DNA of 64,000 nt, from contig NW_027228794.1 of assembly GCF_019399895.1 (NCBI RefSeq), positions 62,001 to 126,000 of the forward strand, read 5' to 3'. This document shows positions 26,815-38,500 of the stretch, piece by piece. A program made the translations under genes and the position numbers. The DNA comes from Cardiocondyla obscurior (lineage: Eukaryota; Arthropoda; Insecta; Hymenoptera; Formicidae). Within the stretch, counting starts at the first letter, position 1, and the number at the start of each line of letters is the position of its first letter. A model generated the notes under the pieces. That model was not told where the DNA came from. It ran no database searches and saw only the letters and a list, made by a program, of their open reading frames with translations.

Positions 26815-27075
26815 ATGCAATGCGGTAAAGGTAAAGTTGACATCACGACATTCACAGCAAGAGTCGGGATAAAAAGGTAAAAGTAAGCTTTTAAGTTAAG
26901 TGCTCGCTAAAAGAATCAAACACGCAACATTCACAGTTGAAGTTAGGGTAAAAAGGTAGATTTTGGTATTTTGGGTTTAAGTGCTAGCAATGCGATAAAA
27001 AAAAGATCAAGCACGACCCTCACAGCAGAAGGTAGGGTAAAAAAGTAAAGTGAAGTATTTGTTAAATTTAAGTAA
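26815..27075 (-). repeat. Three tandem repeats between genes A and B, copy 7
   Basis: Same repeat as in copy 6, with TTCACAG- or CTCACAG-type phrases near 26850, 26930 and 27018. The GTAAGTA heptamer lies upstream on the minus strand at 27143-27137. Confidence 0.62.
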
Positions 27076-27173
27076 ATACAAATAAATTTGGAATAGCGTA
27101 AACGCGTTCAACAGAATTAAGAGCGAGAGTTATTTGTACTTACTCATTCTAGATATTTAAACTGCGTTGCTTT

Positions 27174-27431
27174 TCATTGTCTTCGCTGCGTTTCGATAAA
27201 CTCGGCGTCGCAATGCACGTTCTTTTTTTGGGGTGGATTTTCGTAAACCTTCCTGTGTGAAACGTCTTTTGGAATGTCTGCTGGGCTTGGCTTTCTTACG
27301 ATAAAGATGATTGGCGTCAAGTGGTAATGCGGGCGTACGTCGTTCGAATGTCGGTTTAAAGCGTGATTATACGCGGTTATCTTTTGAATCTGATATTTTT
27401 GACCGCCGCAGCAGATTTTAGAATTTGTCAT
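27174..27431 (-). pseudogene. Gene A, copy 7 (C-terminal stop)
   Basis: It starts MTNSKICCGGQKYQIQK, which confirms the start chosen in copy 4. The body is open to EFIETQRRQ and then hits a TGA about 15 codons before the usual end. Two Arg of the basic start are replaced (SRRGG to ICCGG). Confidence 0.7.
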
Positions 27432-28163
27432 AAAGTTTTACAAAAATATTATAATATTAAATAAAATTAATAAAAATCTTAGAATAAAAGCGTGCAGTGC
27501 AAGCTTTCCAACACTAAATGCCTGTTAAATTGATTTTTAAAAACGTGCAGTGCGGCTGCACCGAAATTAATCGTCAATCACACAGGGTCTTTAAGATATT
27601 GTTAATAATTAAAATTGTGAAACAATTGCAATTGGAATAAAGCAGGAGATTTAAGATGTCATTGAAGTTACCACGAGAATTAAAACAACTAAAATATAAT
27701 CTTAAATTTTACGTTACACTACTAATTACAATTATAAAGTATTGAATATAGAAGTTAAATTTATTTCGTTAGACTTATGTTGTTAATTTATTAGACCCGC
27801 ACGCGGTATAAACTCTCTTGGAAGAGAGATGTTAATAATTTGAAGTCAGGATTAGAACTGTCGCTTCAGTGAGACTGAGCTCCGGACTTTACCGGCGCTG
27901 TTTTTCATCTAGCGCTTGAGTGGTAATGGAAGTTGGTAGTGGGAGTAGCGGCGTTCGGCGCTGCGGGTCGCATGGAAGTGGAAGCCTTTGTTGGCGTGAA
28001 TAAAGCTAAACTACTAGATATAAGTCGGCGCAACTAATGCTGTACTACACACGAGTAAAGCAATATAAATTTATGTTTTATATGTATAAGTAATAAATAA
28101 TGCTTTAATGTACTTGCAAAAATATATTTATAAATAATATATATTATTTGGCGGGACGTAACA
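27432..28163 (-). promoter_or_regulatory. Leader of copy 7, with one intact twin hairpin
   Basis: On the minus strand the leader starts at 28163 and contains one GC-rich GCCGAACGCCGC subrepeat (27945-27970), the CCGCGTGCGGG hairpin (27803-27815), one intact GTGCAG-N5-CTGCAC stem (27545-27561) and a decayed second one (27492-27503) before gene A. Confidence 0.6.
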
Positions 28164-28508
28164 AAATATACATATTATATTTTTAGTATTAAAAAAAAAG
28201 AAAAAATTTAAGATTAAATTTGTTAATACTGTAAACATACTCTAAACATTTCTTAAACAATTTATGTAAATTATGTTTAAAAATTATCAGTTAAAATAAT
28301 AGAAAAACTGAGCTTATTATGTGAGTCATGATTTTGAGTCATGATAAAACATCATTTTGAACCAAGACCAGATTTTAAAAACAATAACAAAATTTGTTAC
28401 CATATAAAGAACTAAAATTAAACTTACATAAACTAATTTAAAACTTTGTAATTGAATGAGGATTAACAAAGACAAAACCACTTTTTTTTATTGCTCTAAA
28501 ATGGTATA
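28164..28508. other. AT-rich DNA, no gene seen
   Basis: From about 28390 this is a diverged duplicate of 2230-2350. Nothing else is apparent. Confidence 0.5.
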
Positions 28509-29053
28509 CAGGGTGTTTCAAAGTCATGTAGAAAAACATTGGAACTAAGTAGATCTCGTTATTTTAAGAAGAAAAGTTTTTAACTATTTTTTATTCCGAG
28601 TAATATTAAGCTAGATAATAATTATTGAAAATTATATTCTTTGGACGGAACTTACTGCCACCCACACCGCGCGGAGACGCTTTTTCTATTGGTAGTTCCC
28701 AATCCTTGCGTTCTCGATTATCGATAAAAAAAATAAAAGCGCGCGAAACAAAACAGGCGGTTACGATCGGCCCGCCTAGATAAACTGGTCTAAACCAAGA
28801 ATCAAAAAAAGGCGACAACGCGTAACAATACAAAAAAAATTATCGATGATCAAAAAAGCAAGGACTGGGGATTACCGACGGATAAAGCGTTTCCGCGCGG
28901 TGTGAGAAACAGTAAAGATCGCCAAAAATCTAATTTTTAATAATTTTTAACTCGATTAATCAAAATAAAAAATGATTAAGAACGTTCTTTACCTTAAAAT
29001 AACGACATCTATGATAATTTAAAAAGTCTGTCTACATGACTGGGACACCCCAG
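28509..29053. mobile_element. Foldback MITE (~545 bp) with CAGGGTGT termini
   Basis: The left end CAGGGTGTTTCAAAGTCA and right end (reverse complement) CTGGGGTGTCCCAGTCA share AGTCATGTAGA and form terminal inverted repeats. A long internal palindrome is built on CACCGCGCGGAGACGCTTT (28668-28688) and AAAGCGTTTCCGCGCGGTG (28883-28901). The duplicate segment near 2345-2355 shows the uninterrupted site (GTATATAAGCAG). The flanks suit a TA target, typical of Tc1/mariner-like MITEs. The 75-codon frame on minus inside it is antisense noise. Confidence 0.75.
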
Positions 29054-29259
29054 GCTAAGCAGTACTTAAAACCACAAGCAACCATTACCTATCTCAAGTG
29101 CCTGCCTTTAGTAAAAGCTTAAAAAATTCTCAAAATCTTTCTTGTAAAATTTACAAAGTTTATAAGCTCTAAGCTTTTAGATAATTTTAGAGAGTTTATA
29201 AAGAATTACAAATTAAAATACGCATATTGTAAATCTGTTAAAATATAGAACCAACTATA
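29054..29259. other. Unique-looking flank of the satellite array
   Basis: Duplicate of about 2355-2515 (shared AAAATACGCATATTGTAAAT-type run). No coding frame. Confidence 0.5.
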
Positions 29260-29520
29260 ATACGGACCAATTTCAATTTTTTGTTTTTACCATATGCAAA
29301 ATATTGCAAAAACAAAATAAATATTTTTAAAATCTGGCAACGTAGTATTGTGCGCAACTTGAAAAAAAATGTATACAAGTTTATTTTGAGCACTTCACTT
29401 TTACCAGTGTAAATATGGCTAAAGAACAAAAAATACTTTCAAATATCATGTGAACGTAAAATTGTGCAGTGATGCCAGCAAATGCCTTTATGACACCAGC
29501 GTTCACCCTAATTCAGAAGC
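29260..29520 (+). repeat. Decayed satellite monomers at the array edge
   Basis: About two monomers can be recognised through damage. One has AAAATCTGGCAACGTAGTAT and TGTGCGC; the next has GTGCAGTGATGCCAGCAAATG, CCAGCGTTCACC and CAGAAGCAAAGATATT. The CRE and E-box cores are destroyed. Edge monomers of satellites commonly decay because homogenisation is weak there. Confidence 0.7.
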
Positions 29521-32500
29521 AAAGATATTAACGAAAAACAAAAAAAAAATTTTGGAAAATTTGACCACGTGACGTCGTGCGGTGACGTCAGCAGATGCCC
29601 ACGTAATCATTTTTAGCGTCCTACCTCCTCCAAAAACAAAGATATTGACAAAAAACAAAAAAAAAATTTTTGAAAATTTGACCACGTGACGTCGTGCGGT
29701 GACGTCAGCAGATGCCCACGTGACCATTTTTAGCGTCCTACCTCCTCCAGGGGCGAAGATATTGACAAAAAACGAAAGAAAAATTTTTGAAAATCTGACC
29801 ACGTGACGTCGTGCGGTGACGTCAGCAGATGCCCACGTGATCATTTTCAGCGTCCTACTTTTTCCAGGGGCAAACATATTGACGAAAAACAAAAAAAATT
29901 TTTGAAAATTTGACCACGTGACGTGGACGTCAGCAGATGCCCACGTGACCATTTTTAGCGTCCTATTTCTCCAGAAGCGAAAATATTGACGAAAAACGAA
30001 AAAATTTTGAAAATCTGACCACGTGACGTCGTGCGGTGACGTCAGCAGATGCCCACGTGACCATTTTTAGCGTCCTACCTTTTCCAGAAGCAAAGATATT
30101 GACAAAAACCAAAAAAATTTTTGAAAATCTGTCCACGTGACGTCGTGCGGTGACGTCAGCAGATGCCCACGTGACCATTTTTAGCGTCCTACCCTTCCAG
30201 GCGAAGATATTGACAAAAAACAAAAAATTTTTGAAAATCTGACCACGTGACGTCGTGCGGTGACGTCAGCAGATGTCCACGTGACCATTTTTAGCGTCCT
30301 ACCTCCAAGGGCGAAGATATTGACAAAAACGAAAAAATTTTGAAAATCTAACCACGTGACGTCGTGCGGTGACGTCAGCAGATGCCCACGTGACCATTTT
30401 TAGCGTCCTACCTTTTCCAGGAGCAGAGATATTGACGAAAAACGAAAAAAAAATTTTTGAAAATCTGACAACGTGAAGTCGTGCGGTGACGTCAGCAGAT
30501 GCCCACGTGACCATTTTTAGCGTCCTACCCCATCCAGGGGCGAAGATATTGACAAAAAACGAAAAAGAAATTTTTGAAAATCTGACCACGTGACGTCGTG
30601 CGGTGACGTCAGCAGATGCCCACGTGACCATTTTTAGCGTTTACTTTCTCCAGGGCGAAGATATTGACGAAAAACAAAAAAAATTTTTGAAAATCTGACC
30701 ACGTGACGTCGTGCGGTGACGTCAGCAGATGCCCACGTGACCATTTTAGCGTCCTACTTTTTCCAGAAGCGAAGATATTGACAAAAACAAAAAAATTTTT
30801 GAAAATCTGACCACGTGACGTCGTGCGGTGACGTCAGCAGATGCCCACGTGACCATTTTTAGCGTCCTACCCCTCCAGGGGCGAAGATATTGACAAAAAC
30901 AAAAAAAAATTTTGAAAATTTGACCACGTGACGTCGTGCGGTGACGTCAGCAAATGCCCACGTGACCATTCTTAGCGTCCTACTTTCTCCAGGGAAGATA
31001 TTGACGAAAACAAAAAAAAATTTTTGAAAATCTGACCACCTGACGTCGTGCGGTGACGTCAAAACATGCCCACGTGACCATTTTTAGCGTCCTACCTTCT
31101 CCAGGGGCGGAGATATTGACAAAAAACAAAAAAAATTTTTGAAAATCTGACCACGTGACGTCGTGCAGTAACGTCAGCAGATGCTCACGTGACCATTTTT
31201 AGCGTCCTACCCCCTCCAGGGGCAAAGATATTGACAAAAAACACAAAAAAAATTTTTGAAAATCTGACCACGTGACGTCGTGCGGTGACGTCAGCAGATG
31301 CCTACGTGACCATTCTTAGCGTCCTACTTCCTCCAGGAGCGAAGATATTGACGAAAAACGAATTTTTGAAAATCTGACCACGTGACGTCGTGCGGTGACG
31401 TCAGCAGATGCCCACGTGACCATTTTTAGCGTCCTACCCTCTCCAGGAGCGAAGATATTGACAAAAAACAAAAAAATTTTGAAAATCTGACCACGTGACG
31501 TCGTGCGGTGACGTCAGCAGATGCCCACGTGACCATTTTTAGCGTCCTACCCCTCCAGAAGCGAAGATATTGACGAAAAACGAAAAAAATTTTGAAAATC
31601 TGACCACGTGACGTCGTGCGGTGACGTCAGCAGATGCCCACGTGACCATTTTTAGCGTCCTACTTTCTCCAAGGGCGAAGATATTGACGAAAAACGAAAA
31701 AGAAATTTTTGAAAATATGACCACGTGACGTCGTGCGGTGACGTCAGCAGATGCCCACGTGACCATTTTTAGCGTCCTACCCCCTCCAGAGGCGAAGATA
31801 TTGACGAAAAACAAAAAAAAATTTTTGAAAATCTGACCACGTGACGTCGTGTAGTGACGTCAGCAGATGCCCATGTGACCATTTTTAGCGTCCTACCTTC
31901 TCCAAGCGAAGATATTGACGAAACAAAAAAAAATTTTGAAAATCTGACCACGTGACGTCGTGCGGTGACGTCAGCAGATGCCCACGTGACCATTTTTAGC
32001 GTCCTACCTTCTCCAAAGCGAAGATATTGACGAAAACAAAAAAAATTTTTGAAAATCTGACCACGTGACGTCGTGCGGTGACGTCAGCAGATGCCCACGT
32101 GACCATTTTTAGCGTCCTACCCTCCAGAGGCGAAGATATTGACGAAAAACAAAAAAAATTTTTGAAAATCTGACCACGTGACGTCGTGCGGTGACGTCAG
32201 CAGATCACGTGACATTTTTAGCGTCCTACCTTTTCCAAGGGCGAAGATATTGACGAAAAACGAAAAAAATTTTTGAAAATCTGACCACGTGACGTCGTGC
32301 GGTGACGTCAGCAGATGCCCACGTGATTATTTTCGTCCTACCCCTCCAAAGGCGGAGATATTGACGAAAAACAAAAAAAAATTTTTGAAAATCTGACCAC
32401 GTGACGTCGTGCGGTGACGTCAGCAGATGCCCACGTGACCATTTTTAGCGTCCTACCTTTCCAGGGCGAAGATATTGACGAAAAACAAAAAAAAATTTTT

Positions 32501-35500
32501 GAAAATCTGACCACGTGACGTCGTGCGGTGACGTCAGCAGATGCCCACATGACCATTTTTAGCGTCCTACTTTTCCCAGGGACGAAGATATTGACGAAAA
32601 ACGAAAAAAATTTTTGAAAATCTGACCACGTGACGTCGTGCGGTGACGTCAGCAGATGCCCACGTGACCATTTTTAGCGTCCTACCTCCAGAGGCGAAGA
32701 TATTGACGAAAACAAAAAAAATTTTTGAAAATCTGACCACGTGACGTCGTGCGGTGACGTCAGCAGATGCCCACGTGATTATTTTAGCGTCCTACTTCTT
32801 CCAGGGGCGAAGATATTGACGAAAACGAAAAAAATTTTTAAAATCTGACCACGTGACGTCGTGCGGTGACGTCAGCAGATGCCCACATGACCATTTTTAG
32901 CGTCCTACTTTTCCCAGGGACGAAGATATTGACGAAAAACGAAAAAACAATTTTTAAAAATCTGACTACGTGACGTCGTGCGGTGACGTCAGCAAATGCC
33001 CACGTGACCATTTTTAGCGTCCTACCCTCTCCAGGGGCGAAGATATTGACGAAAAACAAAAAAGAAATTTTTGAAAATCTGACCACGTGACGTCGTGCGG
33101 TGACGTCAGCAGATGCCCACGTGACCATTTTTAGCGTCCTACTTCTTCCAGGGCGAAGATATTGACGAAAAACGAAAAAATTTTTGAAAATCTGACCACG
33201 TGACGTCGTGCGGTGACGTCAGCAGATGCCCACGTGACCATTTTTAGCGTCCTACCCTCTCCCGAGGCGAAGATATTGACGAAAAACGCAAAAAAAATTT
33301 TTGAAAATCTGACCACGTGACGTCGTGCGGTGACGTCAGCAGATGCCCACGTGACCATTTTTAGCGTCCTACTTCTCCAGAACGAAGATATTGACGAAAA
33401 ACAAAAAAAATTTTGAAAATCTGACCACGTGACGTCGTGCGGTGACGTCAGCAGATGCCCACGTGACCATTTTTAGCGTCCTACTCTCTCCAGGGGCGAA
33501 GATATTGACAAAAAACGAAAAAAAATTTTTGAAAATCTGACCACGTGACGTCGTGCGGTGACGTCAGCAGATGCCCACGTGACCATTTTTAGCGTCCTAC
33601 CTCCTCCAGGGGCGAAGATATTGACGAAAAACGAAAAATTTTTGAAAATCTGACCAAGTGACGTCGTGCGGTGACGTCAGCAGATGCCCACGTGACCATT
33701 TTTAGCGTCCTACCTCTTCCAGAAGCAAAGATATTGACAAAAACAAAAAAATTTTTTGAAAATTTGACCACGTGACGTCGTGCGGTGACGTCAGCAGATG
33801 CCCACGTGACCATTTTTAGCGTCCTACCCTCGCGGAGATATTGACGAAAAACAAAAAAAATTTTAATCTGACCACGTGACGTCGTGCGGTGACGTCAGCA
33901 GATGCCCACGTGACCATTTTTAGCGTCCTACCCTCCAGGAACGAAGATATTGACAAAAAACGAAAAAAATTTTGAAAATCTGACCACGTGACGTCGTGCG
34001 GTGACGTCAGCAGATGCCCACGTGACCATTTTTAGCGTCCTATTCCCTCCAGAAGCGAAGATATTGACAAAAACAAAAAAAAATTTTTGAAAATCTGACC
34101 ACGTGACGTCGTGCGGTGGCGTCAGAAGATGCCCACGTGACCATTTTTAGCGTCCTACTTTTTCCAGGGGCGAAGATATTGACGAAAAACAAAAAAAAAT
34201 TTTTGAAAATCTGACCACGTGACGTCGTGCGGTGACGTCAGCAAATGCCCACGTGACCATTTTTAGCGTCCTACTCCTCCAGAAGCGAAGATATTGACGA
34301 AAACAAAAAATTTTTTAATTTGACCACGTGACGTCGTGCGGTGACGTCAGCAGATGCCCACGTGACCATTTTTAGCGTCCTACCCTCTCCAGGGGCGAAG
34401 ATATTGACAAAAAACGAAAAAAAATTTTTGAAAATCTGACCACGTGACGTCGTGCGGTGACGTCAGCAGATGCCCACGTGACCATTTTTAGCGTCCTACC
34501 CTCTCCAGGGGCGAAAATATCGACGAAAAACAAATAAGAAATTTTTGAAAATCTGACCACGTGACTTCGTGCGGTGACGTCAGCAGATGCCCACGTGACC
34601 ATTTTTAGCGTCCTACCTTCTCCAGGGGCGGAGATATTGACAAAAACAAAAAAATTTTTGAAAATTTGACCACGTGACGTCGTGCGGTGACGTCAGCAGA
34701 TGCCCACCTGACAATTTTTAGCGTTCTACTCTTTCCAGGGGCGGAGATATTGACGAAAAACGAAAGAAAAGTTTTTGAAAATCTGACCACGTGTCGTCGT
34801 ACGGTGACGTCAGCAGATGCCCACGTGACCATTTTTAGCGTCCTACTTCCTCCAGGAACAAAGATATTGACAAAAACGAAAAAAATTTTGAAAATCTGAC
34901 CACGTGACGTCGTGCGGTGACGTCAGCAGATGCCCACGTGACCATTTTTAGCGTCCTACCTTTTCCAGGGGCGAAGATATTGACGAAAAACGAAAAAAAA
35001 ATTTTGAAAATCTGACCACGTGACGTCGTGCGGTGACGTCAGCAGATGCCCACGTGACCATTTTTAGCGTCCTACCTCCTCCAGGGGCGGAGATGTTGAC
35101 AAAAAACGAAAAAAAAATTTTTGAAAATCTGACCACGTGACGTCGTGCGGTGACGTCAGCAGATGCCCACGTGACCATTTTTAGCGTCCTACCCTTTCCA
35201 GAAGCAAAGATATTGACAAAAAACAAAAAAAATTTTTGAAAATCTGACCACGTGACGTGCGGTGACGTCAGCAGATGCCCACGTGACCATTTTTAGCGTC
35301 CTACCCTCCAGGGGCGAAGATATTGACGAAAACAAAAAAAATTTTTAATCTGACCACGTGACGTCGTGCGGTGACGTCAGCAGATGCCCACGTGACCATT
35401 TTTAGCGTCCTACCCTCTTCAGGGGCGAAGATATTGACAAAAACGAAAAAAAAATTTTTGAAAATCTGACCACGTGACGTCGTGCGGTGACGTCAGCAGA

Positions 35501-38500
35501 TGCCCACGTGACCATTTTTAGCGTCCTATTCCTCCAGAAGCGAAGATATTGACAAAAAACAAAAAAAAATTTTTGAAAATCTGACCACGTGACGTCGTGC
35601 GGTGACGTCAGCAGATGCCCACGTGACCATTTTTAGCGTCCTACTTTCTCCAGGGCGGAGATATTGACGAAAAACAAAAAAAATTTTTGAAAATTGACCA
35701 CGTGACGTCGTGCGGTGACGTCAGCAGATGCCCACGTGACCATTTTTAGCGTCCTACTTTCTCCAGGAGCGAAGATATTGACGAACAAAAGAAATTTTTG
35801 AAAATCTGACCACGTGACGTCGTGCGGTGACGTCAGCAGATGCCCACGTGACCATTTTTAGCGTCCAACTTTTTCCACGGGCAAAGATATTGACGAAAAA
35901 CGAAAAAAAATTTTTGAAAATCTGACCACGTGACGTCGTGCGGTGACGTCAGCAGATGCCCACGTGACCATTTTTAGCGTCCTACCTTCTCCAGGGGCGA
36001 AGATATTGACAAAAACAAAAAAATTTTGAAAATCTGACCACGTGACGTCGTGCGGTGACGTCAGCAGATGCCCACGTGACCATTTTTAGCGTCCTATTTT
36101 TCCAAAGATATTGACGAAAAACAAAAAAAATTTGAAAATCTGACCACGTGACGTCGTGCGGTGACGTCAGCAGATGCCCACGTGACTATTTTCAGCGTCC
36201 TACCCTCTCCGGAAACGAAGATGTTGACGAAAAACGAAAAAAAAATTTTTGAAAGTTTGACCACGTGACGTCGTGCGGTGACGTCAGCAGATGCCCACGT
36301 GACCATTTTCATCGTCCTACCCCCTCCAAAGGCGGAGATATTGACGAAAAACAAAAAAAATTTTTAAATCTGACCACGTGACGTCGTGCGGTGACGTCAG
36401 CAGATGCCCACGTGACCATTTTTAGCGTCCTACCCTCTTCAGGGGCGAAGATATTGACGAAAAACGAAAAAAAAATTTTTGAAAATCTGACCACGTGACG
36501 TCGTGCGGTGACGTCAGCAGATGCCCACGTGACCATTTTTAGCGTCCTATTCTCTCCAGAAGCGAAGATATTGACAAAAACAAAAAATTTTTGAAAATCT
36601 GACCACGTGACGTCGTGCGGTGACGTCAGCAGATGCCCACGTGACCATTTTTAGCGTCCTACCTTCTCCAGGGGCGAAGATATTGACGAAAAACAAAAAA
36701 AAATTTTTGAAAATCTGACCACGTGACGTCGTGCGGTGACGTCAGCAGATGCCCACGTGACCATTTTTAGCGTCCTACTTCCTCCAGGAACGAAGATATT
36801 GACACGAAACGAAAAAAAAATTTTGAAAATCTGACCACGTGACGTCGTGCGGTGACGTCAGCAGATGCCCACGTGACCATTTTTAGCGTCCTACCCCTTC
36901 CAGGGGCGAAGATATTGAAAAACGAAAAATTTTTGAAAATCTGACCACGTGACGTCGTGCGGTGACGTCAGCAGATGCCCACGTGACCATTTTTAGCGTC
37001 CTACCCCCAAAGGAGATATTGACAAAAACGAAAAAAATTTTGAAAATCTGACCACGTGACGTCGTGCGGTGACGTCAGCAGATGCCCACGTGACCATTTT
37101 TAGCGTCCTACCCTTTCCAGAAGCAAAGATATTGACGAAAAACAAAAAAAAATTTTTGAAAATCTGACCACGTGACGTCGTGCGGTGACGTCAGCAGATG
37201 CCCACGTGACCATTTTTAGCGTCCTACCCCTCCAGAGGCAAGATATTGACGAAAAACAAAAAAATTTTGAAAACCACGTGACGTCGTGCGGTGACGTCAG
37301 CAGATGCCCACGTGACCATTTTTAGCGTCCTACTCTTTCCAGGGGCGAAGATATTGACAAAAACAAAAAAAATTTTTGAAAATTTGACCACGTGACGTCG
37401 TGCGGTGACGTCAGCAGATGCCCACGTGACCATTTTTAGCGTCCTACCCTTTCCAGAAGCGAAGATATTGACGAAAAACGAAAAAAAATTTTTGAAAATC
37501 TGACCACGTGACGTCGTGCGGTGACGTCAGCAGATGCCCACGTGACCATTTTTAGCGTCTCTTCCCTCCAGGGGCAAAGATATTGACGAAAAACAAAAAA
37601 ATTTTTGAAAATCTGACCACGTGACGTCGTGCGGTGACGTCAGCAGATGCCCACGTGACCATTTTTAGCGTCCTACCCTCCAGAGGCGGAGATATTGACG
37701 AAAAACGAAAAAAATTTTGAAAATCTGACCACGTGACGTCGTGCGGTGACGTCAGCAGATGCCCACGTGACCATTTTTAGCGTCCTACTCTCTCCAGGGC
37801 GAAGATATTGACGAAAAACGAAAAAAAATTTTGAAAATCTGACCACGTGACGTCGTGCGGTGACGTCAGCAGATGCCCACGTAATTATTTTTAGCGTCCT
37901 ACCCCCTCCAAAGGCAAAAATATTGACGAAAAACAAAAAAAAATTTTTGAAAATCTGACCACGTGACGTCGTGCGGTGACGTCAGCAGATGCCCACGTGA
38001 CCATTTTTAGCGTCCTACCTCCTCCAAAGGCGAAGATATTGACGAAAAACAAAAAAAATTTTAATTTGACCACGTGACGTCGTGCGGTGACGTCAGCAGA
38101 TGCCCACGTGACCATTTTTAGCGTCCTACTCCTCCAGGAGCGAAGATATTGACGAAAAACGAAAAAAAATTTTTGAAAATCTGACCACGTGACGTTGTGC
38201 GGTGACGTCAGCAGATGCCTACGTGACCATTTTTAGCGTCCTATTCCCTCCAGAAACGAAGATATTGACGAAAAACAAAAAAATAAATTTTGAAAATCTG
38301 ACCACGTGACGTCGTGCGGTGACGTCAGCAGATGCCCACGTGACCATTTTTAGCGTCCTACTTTCTCCAGGGGCGAAGATATTGACGAAAAACAAAAAAA
38401 TTTTTGAAAATTGACCACGTGACGTCGTGCGGTGACGTCAGCAGATGCCCACGTGACCATTTTTAGCGTCCTACTTTCTCCAGGGGCGAAAATATTGACG

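Larger units (their letters stand above)
25948..28163 (-). mobile_element. TGTTACG element copy 7 (2216 bp)
   Basis: Minus strand from TGTTACGTCCCGCC at 28163 to CCGGGACGTAACA at 25948. The left flank is TTGG and the right flank AAAT, so no target duplication is seen; recombination or a flank deletion after insertion is likely. Order: leader 27432-28163, gene A, spacer with three tandem repeats, gene B relic, gene C relic. Confidence 0.82.

Noticed and set aside
22667..28163. Copies 6 and 7 as the two LTRs of one retrotransposon around the integrase relic
   Set aside because: They are in the same orientation, but copy 6 has its own CAGT duplication on both sides, copy 7 cuts the integrase in mid-domain, and outer flanks (CAGT and AAAT) do not match.
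28606..28833. 75-codon minus-strand frame inside the MITE
   Set aside because: It lies on a long palindrome, has no signature, and MITEs of this size are non-coding.
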